Below are positions 1-12,400 of a DNA stretch of 22,494 nucleotides, in pieces. A program made the position numbers and the translations under genes. The DNA is taken from NCBI GenBank assembly GCA_011763485.2, contig JAANSK020257607.1, positions 1 through 22,494 of the forward strand, written 5' to 3'. Under the pieces are notes generated by a model. It saw only the letters and a list, made by a program, of their open reading frames with translations, ran no database searches and had not been told where the DNA came from. Source of the DNA: Isoetes engelmannii (Eukaryota; Streptophyta; Lycopodiopsida; Isoetales; Isoetaceae). Position 1 is the stretch's first letter, and each line of letters begins with the position of its first letter.

Positions 1-1349
1 GTGGCTTATGGATTTTATTCTAAATGGTATGGCAACATATTAACTTTCTTTCTCATTCTCTTGCTCTCATAGCCACTTCCCCGAGCACCACCATATCAGT
101 ATTAAGAAGATTTGAGAATATTAGACAATTAGAAAGATTTAGAGGAGTTCATAACTCATCTTCTAATAATGTACGTTGTTTGGATTGTGGTTTTATCATG
201 GTTTATTTTTCTTCCCAGTCTGCAAAAGAGCTTTATCAGATTCTAGCATCTACGGAAGGCAAGATTCTAACTATGCATAATTATGAAGAATGGAGATTTT
301 ATATGAAATGGGTGTTAATTTCACAGGGATGTAGTCGGGAAAGAACTATTTAAATACTACACTTGATGAAGGACAGAAAACTTTCCAATATATTATTATT
401 CTTGTCCAATAACCAGGACATAAAGTTCTCTGGTCCTAAGCATCCCTGGAGATTACTTGAGGACACAACTTGTGCAAGGTTTGGCGGAAAATTCTAAGTT
501 ATTAGCTCCTATTTTCACACTTCCAGTCATTGACCTGCACGATGATCAGTTGTCATATTCTTCTCTAATTTCATCGGATTAAGCATTGTTTTTGCAAGCT
601 TAACGAGTGGTCTTTATCCAACAGAGCATGCTGCTAATGGCAAGGAACAGTTTCTTATGGAATTCCCATGAATAGCATGCTCAAAGAGTCTCACTTTACT
701 GCAGAACATGGTATTTCCAAATTACCATATGATCTTGACCTGCATTGTCCTTTTGTAGATTTGAGACCTTATGAAGATCATCATCAAAGTCAGTGTCAGA
801 TTCTATAATGTAGTTCTTTTAGATTATAGCCTGGTTGAAGATCACTGCAGGGATACTACAAGGCCTTATGGAGCAGTAAGTTTTTTTGCTTAGGTCCTGA
901 TGTTCAGAAGTGAGATGCAGATAGGGTCATGTTTCACCGATTTTCAGGCTAGAGCAGATCCATCTGCAGGGACTTATGACACATTCAACTTGCTGCCATC
1001 TAATTTGAATGAGGAATCTCTTGAGTCTTCATATACTGATTTTGAAGTTATCATGATTGAGGTATCTATAGCTACAACTTCAGCAAAAAAAAAGGATTAT
1101 TCTTATCATGATACGAAGATAAACTCAATTCTCGAAACCAGCAAGCAACTAATATGAAGAAAGAGAGCTGAAAGAAAAGCCTCATCTGGGAGTGGAAAAA
1201 CCATGGTCCCACTAATCAAATGAATTCAACAAGTATTTGTCCATTAAGTGCAATGGTTAAAAATTCTCCTACAACAAAGGGTGATAGAGGAACCACAAAT
1301 CACGAAAAGAGAAAAGACAACAAAAGCTCATGAAAGTCTCAACCTACAC
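1..1349 (-). other. Rest of GCN2 intron 13 in window, unrecognised
   Basis: Plus-strand frames at 24-353 (109 codons) and 900-1157 (85 codons), and a protein-like stretch near 660-790 (SHFTAEHGISKLPYDLDLHC), may be remnants of a captured or transposon coding region. None could be identified. Confidence 0.5.
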
Positions 1350-1590
1350 ATGTACTACAAGTGAGGGTATTATATCAATCACATTGGTACAAGGGTCACA
1401 ATCACACAACCGAAAGCCTGGCACGATGCCCACAATCTCCAACCATCCACTAACTCGAGGGCAATAATCTCACAACCAATTATACTAACACGCAGACCAC
1501 AACTAGGCATGAGCGTCACAACCTGACACAATCAGCCACTTGCACGAGGGCCACAATCTAACAACCATCCACTGGCACAAGGGCCATTTC
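1350..1590 (+). repeat. Degenerate ~34-bp minisatellite, six to seven units
   Basis: Units approximate GGCACAAGGGCCACAATCTC followed by ACAACCATCCACT. Starts are near 1386, 1420, 1453, 1506, 1541 and 1574, with one shortened unit. It stops at the edge of LINE copy A. Confidence 0.8.
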
Positions 1591-1599
1591 ATTGTGAAA

Positions 1600-2805
1600 C
1601 GTAATAATGTAAAATATATTCACAACCTCATAAAGCCCCAGCGGTGTAGAAGGCCAAAAGAAGTACATAGCAATAGAAGATCTTGGTTTTCCATAACAAT
1701 AGAAGCAGCTTTTGTTGTGCCAATTTCTTCCAGGATTCCATGGATTGCCCTCAAGGCTTCCAAACGATTGGCTGAAACGGGAGTCCAAGAATGTTGGTAC
1801 GCAAAGGCATCGCAAGGGGCTGCCTCTTTGGGATTTCGTTTGGACAACTTGCCTCCTTTTCAATGTAACATGGCTACAGCCAATACGGCGGTCAATCCTA
1901 AAGTTAAAAAGAGACTTCAAAAGGATAAAAATCAGATCATCCGACTCGATTTGGAACTTTTATATATATCGAGGACCTGGGTAACTCCAAGTGATCTTCC
2001 CAACAAGATACAATTTTACAAAGATCACTTGCTTGAGATCAGTGAAGACGGTTCCATCGAGCGACCAGGGTATTTGAATATTCACCTTGCACATAAAGTG
2101 AGACATGCTATTGGTCAGCTCAGGGTCTCATCTCATCAGCTTGCCGTGCGATTAGACCTAAGGTCGAGCGCTCAAACAGGATCTGTGAATTATGTCAGCT
2201 GAATGTAATTGAGTCTGAGGAACACTTCATCTTTACATGTCGATTCTATTATGAAATACGGGGCAGGTTCCATTGCCTGTTTCGGATCCTACTTCCCTCT
2301 CAAAACTCATCAGATATGAGGATCAGAAACGTATAGCTCTTTTCCTCCATCAAATGACTGTTCATAGAAGAAATCTTTTGAAGGAGCGGGCTGACGGGAG
2401 AGCTGGACAGGAAAAAGACCTTACACAAAGGAAGATCACCCTCTTTCTCATCGGAGGTGATACTAATAATAAACGGAAGCCTGGTCCCCTTCCTGGACCT
2501 TCTAATCTGATCCCAAGAGCAGTAACCATGAAAGTGTCAAGGAGAAGAAAGCAGGCAGTAAAGGAAAAACATAAGCAGTCCTTTCAAAAAAGAGAGGACA
2601 AGTCTGGCATCACTCCGTACTTTAGGCCAGTGGCCAAGAAGACAAAAACCTCACGATTTTACTGTTTTAGTTTTTCTTTTTTTATGTTTATGTAACATTT
2701 ATAGGAGGCAGCAAATGCGCCCCTAGCTGCACATGATTGCTGTAAAAAATGGACTCATAGACCCAAGTGGTTTCTCGTAGACGTTAATATGATCTTTCTT
2801 TCTTT
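1600..2805 (+). mobile_element. LINE 3'-end copy A
   Basis: Frame 1540-2202 includes SIERPGYLNIHLAHKVRHAI, then GQLRVSSHQLAVRL. After a frameshift comes a good zinc knuckle, CELCQLNVIESEEHFIFTC (CX2CX9HX4C), then YYEIRGRFHCLF. A third frame (2273-2695) gives the basic tail (KRIALFLHQ, ITLFLIGGD, VSRRRKQAVKEKHK). The 3' UTR has CATAGACCCAAGTGG (2756) and a TTTCTTTCTTTCT end near 2804. Same family as copies B and C and antisense to GCN2. The left edge is uncertain. Confidence 0.88.
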
Positions 2806-3207
2806 CTGAAGCTATCTTCCCAAGGCAATGGCAATTATCAAAATGCACGTTCCTGTTGCTGCAAGCCACATTGCTGGCTTTAGAGGCCTGAAATATTGCC
2901 AACTTGCTTTGCACCAAGGATAATCTATCTTAGGGAGGAGATGCTCATCTAGCACATAATGCAAGAATATGGATAAATAGATTGGAACATTCATTGAAGA
3001 TCGGGAAAAAGTCCACTGGTTAGGATATGTGGTAGGAGGATAATCTTTAAGTCCAGAACCGTCTCTTAGTATAGGCAGTAGCACTGGTATATTGATTGTT
3101 GAAAAGATGGAACAAGTCAATTATGCTAAGAAATCTTTAGGACGCTGATGGAACCTCTAATATAACAAAGAATGTAATACCACCAGCTGTGAATATTAAG
3201 GTCTTAC
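2806..3207 (-). other. First part of GCN2 intron 13
   Basis: Begins with the GTAAGAC donor after exon 13. No element or next kinase exon was found. Confidence 0.7.
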
Positions 3208-3401
3208 CTAGGGCAGTACTCCATTTGAATATACAAGAATGTGACAGGTAAACCAGCTGCCCCACTTTGATTGCTATCTAGCATTGAAGTGCTTTGATAT
3301 GTACGGCCATCATGGACAATCCAGTCACTATAACTTTCTAATTCAGAAGAAGAATTCAATAATTCAATAGAACCTTCCCCAGTAGCTGTCTCAAACCATG
3401 C
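3208..3401 (-). CDS. GCN2: GCN2 exon 13 (kinase insert and hinge)
   Basis: Begins AWFETATGEG, completing the conserved VVRYYQ-AWFE junction. It continues through a serine-rich GCN2-type insert and ends LPVTFLYIQMEYCPR with a split arginine codon (AG|GTAAGA, phase 2). FLYIQMEYC is the beta-5 strand and hinge. The next exon should encode the TLxxxF segment and catalytic loop, but nothing like it is seen between 3207 and 1. Confidence 0.96.
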
Positions 3402-6400
3402 CTGCAAAAGCACAATACCGCTGTTAAGTTTGCATGGAACAATTGTAGTAATAGCAATTTTGGTTGAATACTCGATAAAGAAAAGAATGATGTGTAGAAG
3501 AGTTAGTAGTTGCATGGAGAAGACTATCTGCTAATAGCATGGCTGCACCCTTTTTGTGAACGCTGTATGCGTTAGAAGTGTTAGATGACGTACACCGCTG
3601 AGTCCTCGTCTGTTGCCGACATGGCAATCCCATAAGATCCATAGTCACGCACCATTAGTTACTTATTTGCTTCCTAAATAGTGTTTCTATTAGGCGCTTC
3701 TATCCTCTCGTATCTTTCTTTCATTCCAAGTATCGATCCAAAGTCTTCATGGTACCAGAGCTCAAGGCTAGGAGATGGAAGTTCCTTAGTGCAAATCACC
3801 TTGGGGGAACTTTGTTAGTCTCTTCAGATTAAGCGCTTCAATTTGAAAACTCACAAGCTGTATTGGATTGGTCAATAGGCCTGATCTTTTTCAAATAGAA
3901 GGAATAATTACAGATTGCATGCAATTCTTGCAAGATTATATGAGAGTTTATTCCTGATAGATTTCTCAAGGTCTTGATGTGGAATTATTATATCTTGACA
4001 TATGTTACCTAGCTTGTTTCCATGTGAAAAAGCTTCGGATTTAGGATCTACAATCTTTTGCTTTCTTGACAGAGTTTGTCATAAAATTTTCTTAGTTTGG
4101 GTCGGATTTTGGAGCCGTGGAAGCTCTGGTGTCAATTGCGCAAGATTTTCATTGGGTGCCACAGATCTAGTTGGATCCGTGATTTATTCTTTAAATTCGT
4201 CAAGATTCCGCCCGACATCTGAAGCTCGATTTGGCAAACTGGTGCGGAATTGTATGCCATGTTGTGAAAATGTTTAAGGATGTTCTTTTTGTGCAACAAT
4301 TAAAAAAGGGAGGCGGAACTGGTTACCGTTAAAGGGCAGCAGAGTTGGGCAGCATAAAATTCCAGGGAATTGGGTAGTGGAATTGGAGGGGTCTGGATTT
4401 ACTTGCAGGGTGTTTTTGACTGCTGCATTCTTTGAGGAGCACGGTTGCTGAAGGTCTAAAATCAGCAAATTTTGTCCACATTTATATGATTTCTTGCTAG
4501 ATAAGCTCTCATTCTGGTATAAGCTTCTTACCAGATTGTTCTTTAACATTCTTGCCATTCTAGAGGGGATTATCAATCAGGAGGGGATTCCAGATATATT
4601 CAAGCTTTTACATATACCATGGTGTCAATTGATGGTACATTACGTTCACCAGTTTTGGAAATTATCAAGTTCCAAGGACTTGTGGGCCTATTTGATGTTT
4701 CACTTTGGGCAGGATATACGTTCACAAGTTTTGGACAGAAGATTATCCAATTCCAAGGACTTGTGGGCCTATTTGATGTTCGATCTCATAGGATTATCAA
4801 AAGGAGCAGCAGAAGTCCGATCTCATAGAAATTTCTGAGTAGCAAACATCTACAGTACTAACTGATTTTCTGACTTAATACAGTTACTGAACTTAATGAT
4901 AGTGATAATAATTCTGTTTTCATCGGGAATCTTCGGATGATTTGTAGGAATGGGAACAATGCGGGCATTAGAGCAGTCTGGTGTATATAGTGCATCTCCA
5001 GAGCAATTGACCTTGCTGCATGAAATGATGCATTGTCCTTGGAGTTTCTTTTGAATGCCTGCAGATTGCCCATCTTGTGAAGCTGGTTATCCTAGACTCG
5101 ATCAGGTTTTGGATTGGTTTTCATCTGTGCTTGGATGGATCAGACAAGCTGCAGTGGAGCCTACACACGTTTTATCATGCTTCCAGTTCAGACCTATTTC
5201 TTCTTACTTTGGGTGCTGCTCACCTTTCAGTCCAGGTCTTCGAGTTTCCTTGGATTCATGTGAATAAGAAGACTGAGAATTGCCCTTGTATTCTAGACAA
5301 TAGTATGAGTGTCATGGACTTATCTGATACAATTGATTTGAATCTAATCTTGGAAACAACTCATATAGTGCAGACTTGCTATATTTTCCTAAGGAAGAGT
5401 TTGTCTTTGATCACGGCCAAGCTTAGTGAACAGGAACTGCTTGTACATAGCAGCAGCCTGCTATTTTCCTCCTTACCAATCAAAGTACACAGATACAAGA
5501 TACATATGATGGCTCCTCCCATTTCTGGCACTCTACGAGGATCCTGTAGAATTCGCCAACAAAAGAGAGCTACTGCGGTTGGTGATTTCAACTCCCGAAC
5601 ATCAGACTACCAGGTGCATTGGATTGATATCAACAGTAATCCCATTATCTTGCCGAGTCTCCACCCTAGGGAAACAGCGATCCCAGTATCTTACCAAGTC
5701 TCCACCCTACGGAAATGCAAACTCTGAGAGTCTTAATTGACAAAGCTTGCAGGAGTTGCTTGCTGGAATTGGGGCATTGCTTGCTGGAATTGGGGCAAGT
5801 TCACAATTTGATTGTCTATAATGGCCTTCCCAATTGGCCTCTATCTGATAAATGCACCTTTACTCCACAAAGGAGGAAACACTGCAGTAGACTACTTGAT
5901 GGGGTCTCCTTTATTTATCAGCCAGATTGAAAAGTTTTGTATAGAGTACATCCCTCCATATGGAGACCATGCTCCTCTAGCCTTTTAACATAAAAGCCTC
6001 ACATTTCTTGCAGCCTACTCCACCAGAGAATGTCTTCTACCATTAGTTTGAATTCGACCACTCGCTAGACCCACTTTATAATGAACGTCTCCAAGCATTC
6101 ATAGCTGGATTCATTCTTTGGACACACTTGGGGAGAAAGCCTCCAGGTTTGCTGAATCATTACATCAAGCTCTCTATGTACCTTTTGGTACAAAGTTCAG
6201 TCCCAAAAGCCTCAGACCAAAAGAGGGCAGATGCCGCAGAATGGATGGTATGATGAGGACCATAAGGCTCTTCAGAAAAAACAGCTCAAGTACGTTTTGA
6301 CTTGTGATCACAAGTCAGTTGCAGCCTCTAAGAAGCCTATAAGCAGTTGATCAAGAGAAAGAAGCAGGCTTTTGAACAGCAAGTGCAAGAGGACATGCTA

Positions 6401-9400
6401 AATCTTCTGTATGGCAACAGTTCGGCGAAGTTTGAAGGAAACTCATGTTGATAAAACCTGCCTGCCCGCTCACAGACCCCCGAGTTTGGAAGTCTTATGG
6501 TCACATCTCTTTTGGATGTCTCCACGCGAAAGACTGGTGAGGAGAAATAGTTAGTCCAAGGCCAGATTCCTTATCTTTCTTCTCCGTATTCACTCATCCA
6601 AAGGGCCAGGAGAAATTGAACAAGGGAAAAGCAAAGGACTGTGAGGAGCCGCAGTCAGAACAGTTAATTGATGGCATTGACACACTCGCTCCAATCAAAT
6701 GTGACCTCTTTAGTGAAGCCATATCTGCTGGATTCGCAAACAATTGGTCTTTAAATGTTACAGAACCGATCTATAAAGCAGGTGATCACATGAGTCCTGG
6801 GAACTATCAGTTAATCATGATTGGACATGTAATGGCCAAGCTATATTGGACTGCTTTGAGCTGATTGTCAGCAAACATCCAGAGGAAAATGCTTTAAGAA
6901 CTAGAAGCCAAGCTGGATTTCAGAAAAGCTTCTCCACCATAGACCATATCTTTACTTTAAGAGCTGTTATTGAGGAAGCAAAAGCTAATAAAAAGAAAGC
7001 CTTCTGCTGCTTTGTGCATTTCCGTAACTATTTTGACATAGTTCCAAGAAACAGGCTAGTTCCAAAGCTGAAAACTTTAGGGCTATCAGATGATCTTATT
7101 TGGGCAGTTCTGCTCTTTATAAGAATGCCCCGTGCAGGTTTAAGATGTGGTAAGACAATGCTTGCAGAGGCACTTTTATGATGTCAATATAGTTCCAAGA
7201 AACAGGCTAGTTCCAAAGCTGGGGCTATCAGATGATCTTATTTGGGCAGTTTTGCTCTTCATAAGAATGCCCCCTGCAGGTCTTGCAGAGGCAACTTTAT
7301 GATGTCCACTTGCTCAATACCTTGGTTAAACCAGCGGCTTTGTATGGCGCACCGGTTTGGGCCCCTGATCTCAAAGAAGATAATGGAATCAATTCGAGAG
7401 GCTCCAAATATTACAGATGTCAAGAATGATCAGGAACAGACCCTCAGTTCCATATGGCATAGTCTTGGCAGAATTTTGCAACCGATCCTCTGAAACTTGA
7501 ACCTGTGCTTATGACGGTGTCTTATTTCTATAGACTCCAGTCTTTGGCTGATACACAAGAAGGCAGGCAAAGACTCCCTCACCTGGCATTCAGTTCATCC
7601 AAAGCATTGGCCAACTCAGGTAAAGATAGCTCGTTTTCTCGAGAATGCGAACTGTTCAATAAAGAGGGCTTCTGAGTATATCACCTCCTACCATTTAAGC
7701 AAAGTCGCACAGCTAGCAACACTAAATCAGTGCCCAACAAACATCTAAGGCATCATGAGGTAAATTTGAATGGTTTTTTGAATATATCTAGAGGTGGTTC
7801 TCGTCAATGTCCTGGGTACTTAGATACCCACTTGTCACACAAGTTCAGGAATGTATTGGGGCAGTTTTGTATCTCGTCTCAACAGTTAGAGATTGAAGCT
7901 GGCCAGGCTAAGCGTAGGGCACATGAACAACGAATCTGTCAAATGTGCAACGACCAGAAATGCCTTGCCTTGTATATATATGAACTCACCAAGCTCAGAA
8001 GAGATGTGCTCAAACAAAAAAAAAGCTGATTTAGAATTAAAGAAAACAGTGCTGGCTTCATTTTCTGTAATAGGAAAAGCAAGTCAGAAGGGTCCAATTC
8101 CGCTAGGGCAATCAGAATCAGAAAATGGCCAAAAAGGTTAAGGAATGGCAGCCACAATAGGCATGTACAAAGCATCACAGGTTTTTTTCAGGCCCTATAA
8201 GTGAGTGCATAGACCCTTCTCCCATAGACATCAATAAACTCACTCTTATTTTCTTTCACATGATTGGACAAGACACATAATAGGACCTACATGGATAGAT
8301 CTTGATGGATCAATCAAACTGCTGATGGTCCGTTTTAAGTGTGTGCATTATATAAGAATCAGGTATTTCTTGCAATTGCTGCATCTGACACTCAAGTTCA
8401 ACTTGGTTTCTATGAGTCATGTGGCCCCCAAAGTCTCATTAGTTCCACAGGTGAACAGGAGGGACAAACTACGATGATATTCAGGATGACAGAGTGGATA
8501 AGACAACTACTGACTTGACTGGATTGCTACTATCAAGACCTATTTGTATATCAGTCAAAAACGAGAATGGCATAAGACAAGGCAAGTATGGTTCAAGGCT
8601 ATGGTTTTCTGGCAGACATGGCTTTTTTTGTGGCTTGGTTTATTACATGCTTCAGTCTTCCAAAAGTCTTAAGTTTTTCAGCAGTGTTCATCATTAGGAG
8701 GGGTGCTAGAAGTATTAGATGATGCCACACTGCTGAGTCACCATCTGTCCCTGACATGCATTCTTATAAGAGCCATAGTCACGCACCATTAGTTAATTAT
8801 TTGCTTCCTTGCTACAGTGTTTCTTATTAGGCGCTTCTATCGTGTTGTGTCCTTCCTTCATTTCCAAGTATTGATCCAAAGTCTTTAGTATGAAACTCTC
8901 AAGGCACAAGTAGCACATACTCAGATACAGAACAACTGATAGTGTTTCACATGCAGTAATACTGATTCAGATGAATGTAAAATGGAAAGCAACAAGTTAA
9001 ATGCCCAAAGCTGGAATGCAATGCTGAATTCGCTTCTCAATTCGAAGATACAAGAGTGTTACTCAAATTCTCTGGTGATTCTCGAATCGAAGATAGAAGA
9101 GCATTACTTGAATTTCCAATCTTATAACCCCCAAGTTCGCTTTTCAGGAATATATTTGCTCTCAGACTGTGTTTATTTACCTTGACATGTTGGGAACACA
9201 AAAATAAGCATGGAATTATGGAATAGAAAAAGGAAGACAGGACAGGAGCTGGTGGTGGATGGAACTCCATGTTTAAAGCTATCAAGATTATAAGTAAAAG
9301 ACAACCTCCATAAAAAAATTGTGTTAGGAGAATATAGCAGGTCATATTTCTACCTTCATTATTGAGGAAACCAAGGCTAGGAAAGCAGAAATATGTTGCT

Positions 9401-12400
9401 GTTTTGTTCGATAATGGAATGTCTTAATATTAATTTGGAATGTGATTGGAAAGATCAAAATCCTAGAGGATGGTTAGAAGAGATAAAAAGCACAATTAGA
9501 CCATGCTTTTGTAAAGCCAAAACAGGTTCTCTCATTGAATATTCTTGGAGTGATTGGAGCAAGGGCGTCCACAATGTTTTACAAAATAAGCTTGAAGTTC
9601 GAAGGGGGAAATTATAACTTATTAACATTAGTAGCCATTAAGAACATTAACCATTAAAGGCATGACGAAGAAGGTTTTGGCTTCATGAAACACACTTCCT
9701 GTCATTATCTAAGGCAATGGTTTGAATAACGGTTAAATTCTAATTGATATGCCTATTAAGGTTGGCACATTAGCCAAAAGAGAGTGCTTTCAGAACAATG
9801 CTATATAAATAATGAATATTGTCATTGGAAACTAACCTGGTAATAACGAACAACATGCTGATGTTGCAATCTCGAAAGTGTGGCCACCTCTCTGAAAAGC
9901 ATATAAAACGTCATTCACAAAAAATCTTAGATAAATGTGAATGACATGATAGCCCATGATGGACAAACAGTGCAAGCAAAGACATATGGTAACATATCGT
10001 GCTTATAGCGTGAATTCTGAAATCCCATGAGTCAGCTAGTTTTGAAGAAGCTAGTATACCTATGTGCGTGGAATATGATGCATTGCAGAAATTTCACTTA
10101 AGAATTAGTGGGAAGGCCCAAAAATAGAAAATTGTTATTGGCAATGAGGCTACAGGACCAAATATATGCTGAAACCTTCCCTCTATTGAGAAAATAGACA
10201 CTATTATTGCTTTGGCCGACTAGCAAATGGATCTAAAAAGTGCTTCTTGAATGGAGACCGCGAGAAAGAAGTGAACATGAAGCAGCCACAGCCTGAAAAA
10301 GCGATTTATGGTTTGATGTGAAGGTCTGTGAAATCACTGTACACATATATGCGAAGATTGAAAGAGATGCACAGGTTATGAGTAAACTTGATGACGAACT
10401 ATAAAGCATGACTATGGCTTTAAAGGAGAGCCATGTCAGCAACGTACGTAGCATGTCTAGTCATCTAAGAGTGGTGACATGTCACATGTCATATGCTAAC
10501 TCCCCCTATGACTAGCATGACTCGGAACATACAAAAAAAGAAACTAGAAACTACTAATATTAGAAGTATCCCTGATCAACCCAAGTGTTTAGGAAAGCCG
10601 TTGGTTATGATACAGTGCTTGATAAGCCAGAGTCGATCCCCGCGGCAATTGCAATCTCTGATGTTTCAACACAAATCATGCACGAGTGATGCTCTCCATG
10701 TAGATGTACTCTAATCACGCTCAATAACCACCATGCTATTCAAGCCTACATTGGGAACTGAAAGATAATATTCAAATGATGGATGCCTATCTATTGAGAA
10801 GCCCACTATGTTGAACGACTTAGCAATCCCAGCCTTCTGAGTATTAGCAAAAAAATGTAGTCTATGAAACTAGAAGGGGTTGGCAGAATGGAGGGACTGA
10901 TGCTTCCAGTGATGATGCTTCTAATCGGGTAGACATGACATGACAAGGAGGCATGAAATCAAATGTGTTAATTAAAAAGAGAAGGCAAAGATACGTTAAA
11001 TCTGGACTGTTCTTTCTGTCAAAAAATATGACATATTTCCAAATATGGCTAGCAAGAAGAAGGCAAGAGATGCTAAAAGAGAAAATCTAGCTAATGAGAA
11101 GTCAGAGGACTCAAGAAACGAAGAACTTTAAATTGGCTGCTGCAAAAAATACATGTATTAAGGAACAGCTTGACATGTTTTGTTTTCAGCTAAAGGAGAA
11201 AATTAGAGCTAAGCTAAACTCTTAATGGGAAGTGTCAAAGTTAATGTCGCACAGTAGTTTTGATGGTTATTATGTCGGTTGACATGTGTCATCATGCATG
11301 TAACAACAGTGTAGTCATACAGATCCATGAGATTATTACCATGCTGCCATCGACTTGCAGGGATTGTTAAATATTCTGCTTCAGCAAGATACATACATAA
11401 CTGGTTTATAATAGTCCCACCAACCTTAATATTTTGTGGTCGAGAAGTGGATCGCTATTTCTCAACCGAACTTTCTTCATGGCATAACGGCGTCCATCAA
11501 GTTTGTGTTTGCATAGTACTACATGGCCAAAACCACCCTTTCCTATGACAAAAACAAGTCAACTTCTATATATTGCAACCACATATGCATAGTGCACACA
11601 ATAAATGAGATTCAAAAAAAATTATTTCAACTCATCTATTCCCTATCATAGGCAGCATTTCCATACTTGTTTCCATTCTTTGCTCCATTGCCCACCACTT
11701 TTGTTTCATTAGAGAGGCCTGTTTAAAATCTCTAAAGAAGTTCTCTATCTCAAGAATAAGAAACCATTAACTTAAAGTAGATGCAACAGGCCTGCTAATA
11801 GCAAGCTAGTCTATTGTCATATATACATAAATAGGTATTGCTAGTTGCCTCCATATGTATGCATCCCATTAACTGTTGTTCTTATAGATAAAAAAGGTCC
11901 TTTACAAAAACTAGATACATCACAAATCTTGATAACTCAATGGCAAGACATCCTCGAGTCAAGCAATGGAGTTTACTGATTATTTACCAAGCAATGAAAT
12001 CTCTTCAAAATCTGATAGATATCTGGAACTTAAAGCTGCTGCATTGTCCCCTTCACCTATAAGTTGTGGATTCAAATCCCAAAACATGTGAACTTCCCTA
12101 CTCATCTTGGACCATAAAATTTGTAGTTCAGTAAAAGTAAAATACCAAGTCGATTCCATATGTTACTCAACCAAGATGACATATACCTTGGGTTCCCTTA
12201 TGCCAAAGGCATCGTCAGCAAATGCTCGTTTAAAGGCAGCTTCAAAAAAATGAGGCTGACGAAGAAGTAGATCTTTAATCCGGGAAGGAAGGACCTACGT
12301 GATAGAAGAACTTGTTAAAGAAAAACTTGGTGGTCCAGTACTCCTTTACCTTAATACCTACTGTAATTAAAGGAAATGATAGAGATCTTACACCAAGCTT

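Larger units (their letters stand above)
5500..8262 (+). mobile_element. Degenerate LINE copy B nested in LTR element
   Basis: Relics in the expected order: endonuclease, WYDED-type linker, reverse transcriptase, post-RT domain (LVKPAALYGAPVWAPDLK, about 7318-7371), C-terminal PGYLDTHLSHKFRNVLGQF (about 7815-7875) with a broken Cys knuckle (CQMC), and a 3' UTR with CATAGACCC at 8208. Many stops and frameshifts. Small duplications are common: a 21-bp repeat at 5754-5797, a repeated GTCTCCACCCTA at about 5658 and 5698, and a 151-bp repeat inside the RT. The 5' edge is unclear and may reach 5050. Confidence 0.88.
3570..8887 (+). mobile_element. LTR retrotransposon with target duplication, interior mostly LINE
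   Basis: Two direct terminal repeats of about 180 bp enclose a primer-binding site directly after the left repeat and a purine tract directly before the right one. A 5-bp duplication GTATG flanks the whole. No gag, protease, integrase or RNase H of an LTR element was recognised inside. The interior has about 1.3-1.7 kb of unrecognised sequence (3762 to roughly 5100-5500), the LINE relic, and about 430 bp of unrecognised sequence (8262-8695). It could be a non-autonomous LTR element that later took a LINE insertion, or a fuller element that lost its genes. It is antisense to GCN2. Confidence 0.82.
3402..9836 (-). other. GCN2 intron 12 (6435 bp) carrying a nested LTR element
   Basis: Of the 6435 bp, 5318 are the LTR element at 3570-8887. 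The rest, 8893-9836, is AT-rich with a 45-bp direct duplication (about 9034-9123) and an unrecognised 74-codon plus frame at 9393-9617. The host intron without the insertion would be about 1.1 kb. Confidence 0.85.

Noticed and set aside
1540-2202. 220-codon plus frame as a host gene
   Set aside because: Its C-terminal half matches the LINE C-terminus seen again at 7730-8040 and 16260-16400, and the frame shifts before the zinc knuckle.
1-3207. Search for the next GCN2 exon (catalytic loop HRDL, DFG)
   Set aside because: No HRDL- or GDFG-encoding stretch was seen on the minus strand, so the next exon is placed outside the window.
11209-11394. Minus frame MYLAEAEYLTIPASRWQ, resembling the copia RNase H word STAEAEY
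   Set aside because: It starts about 30 bp after the exon 11 donor, has no other copia motif around it, and is a single short match. Treated as chance within intron 11.
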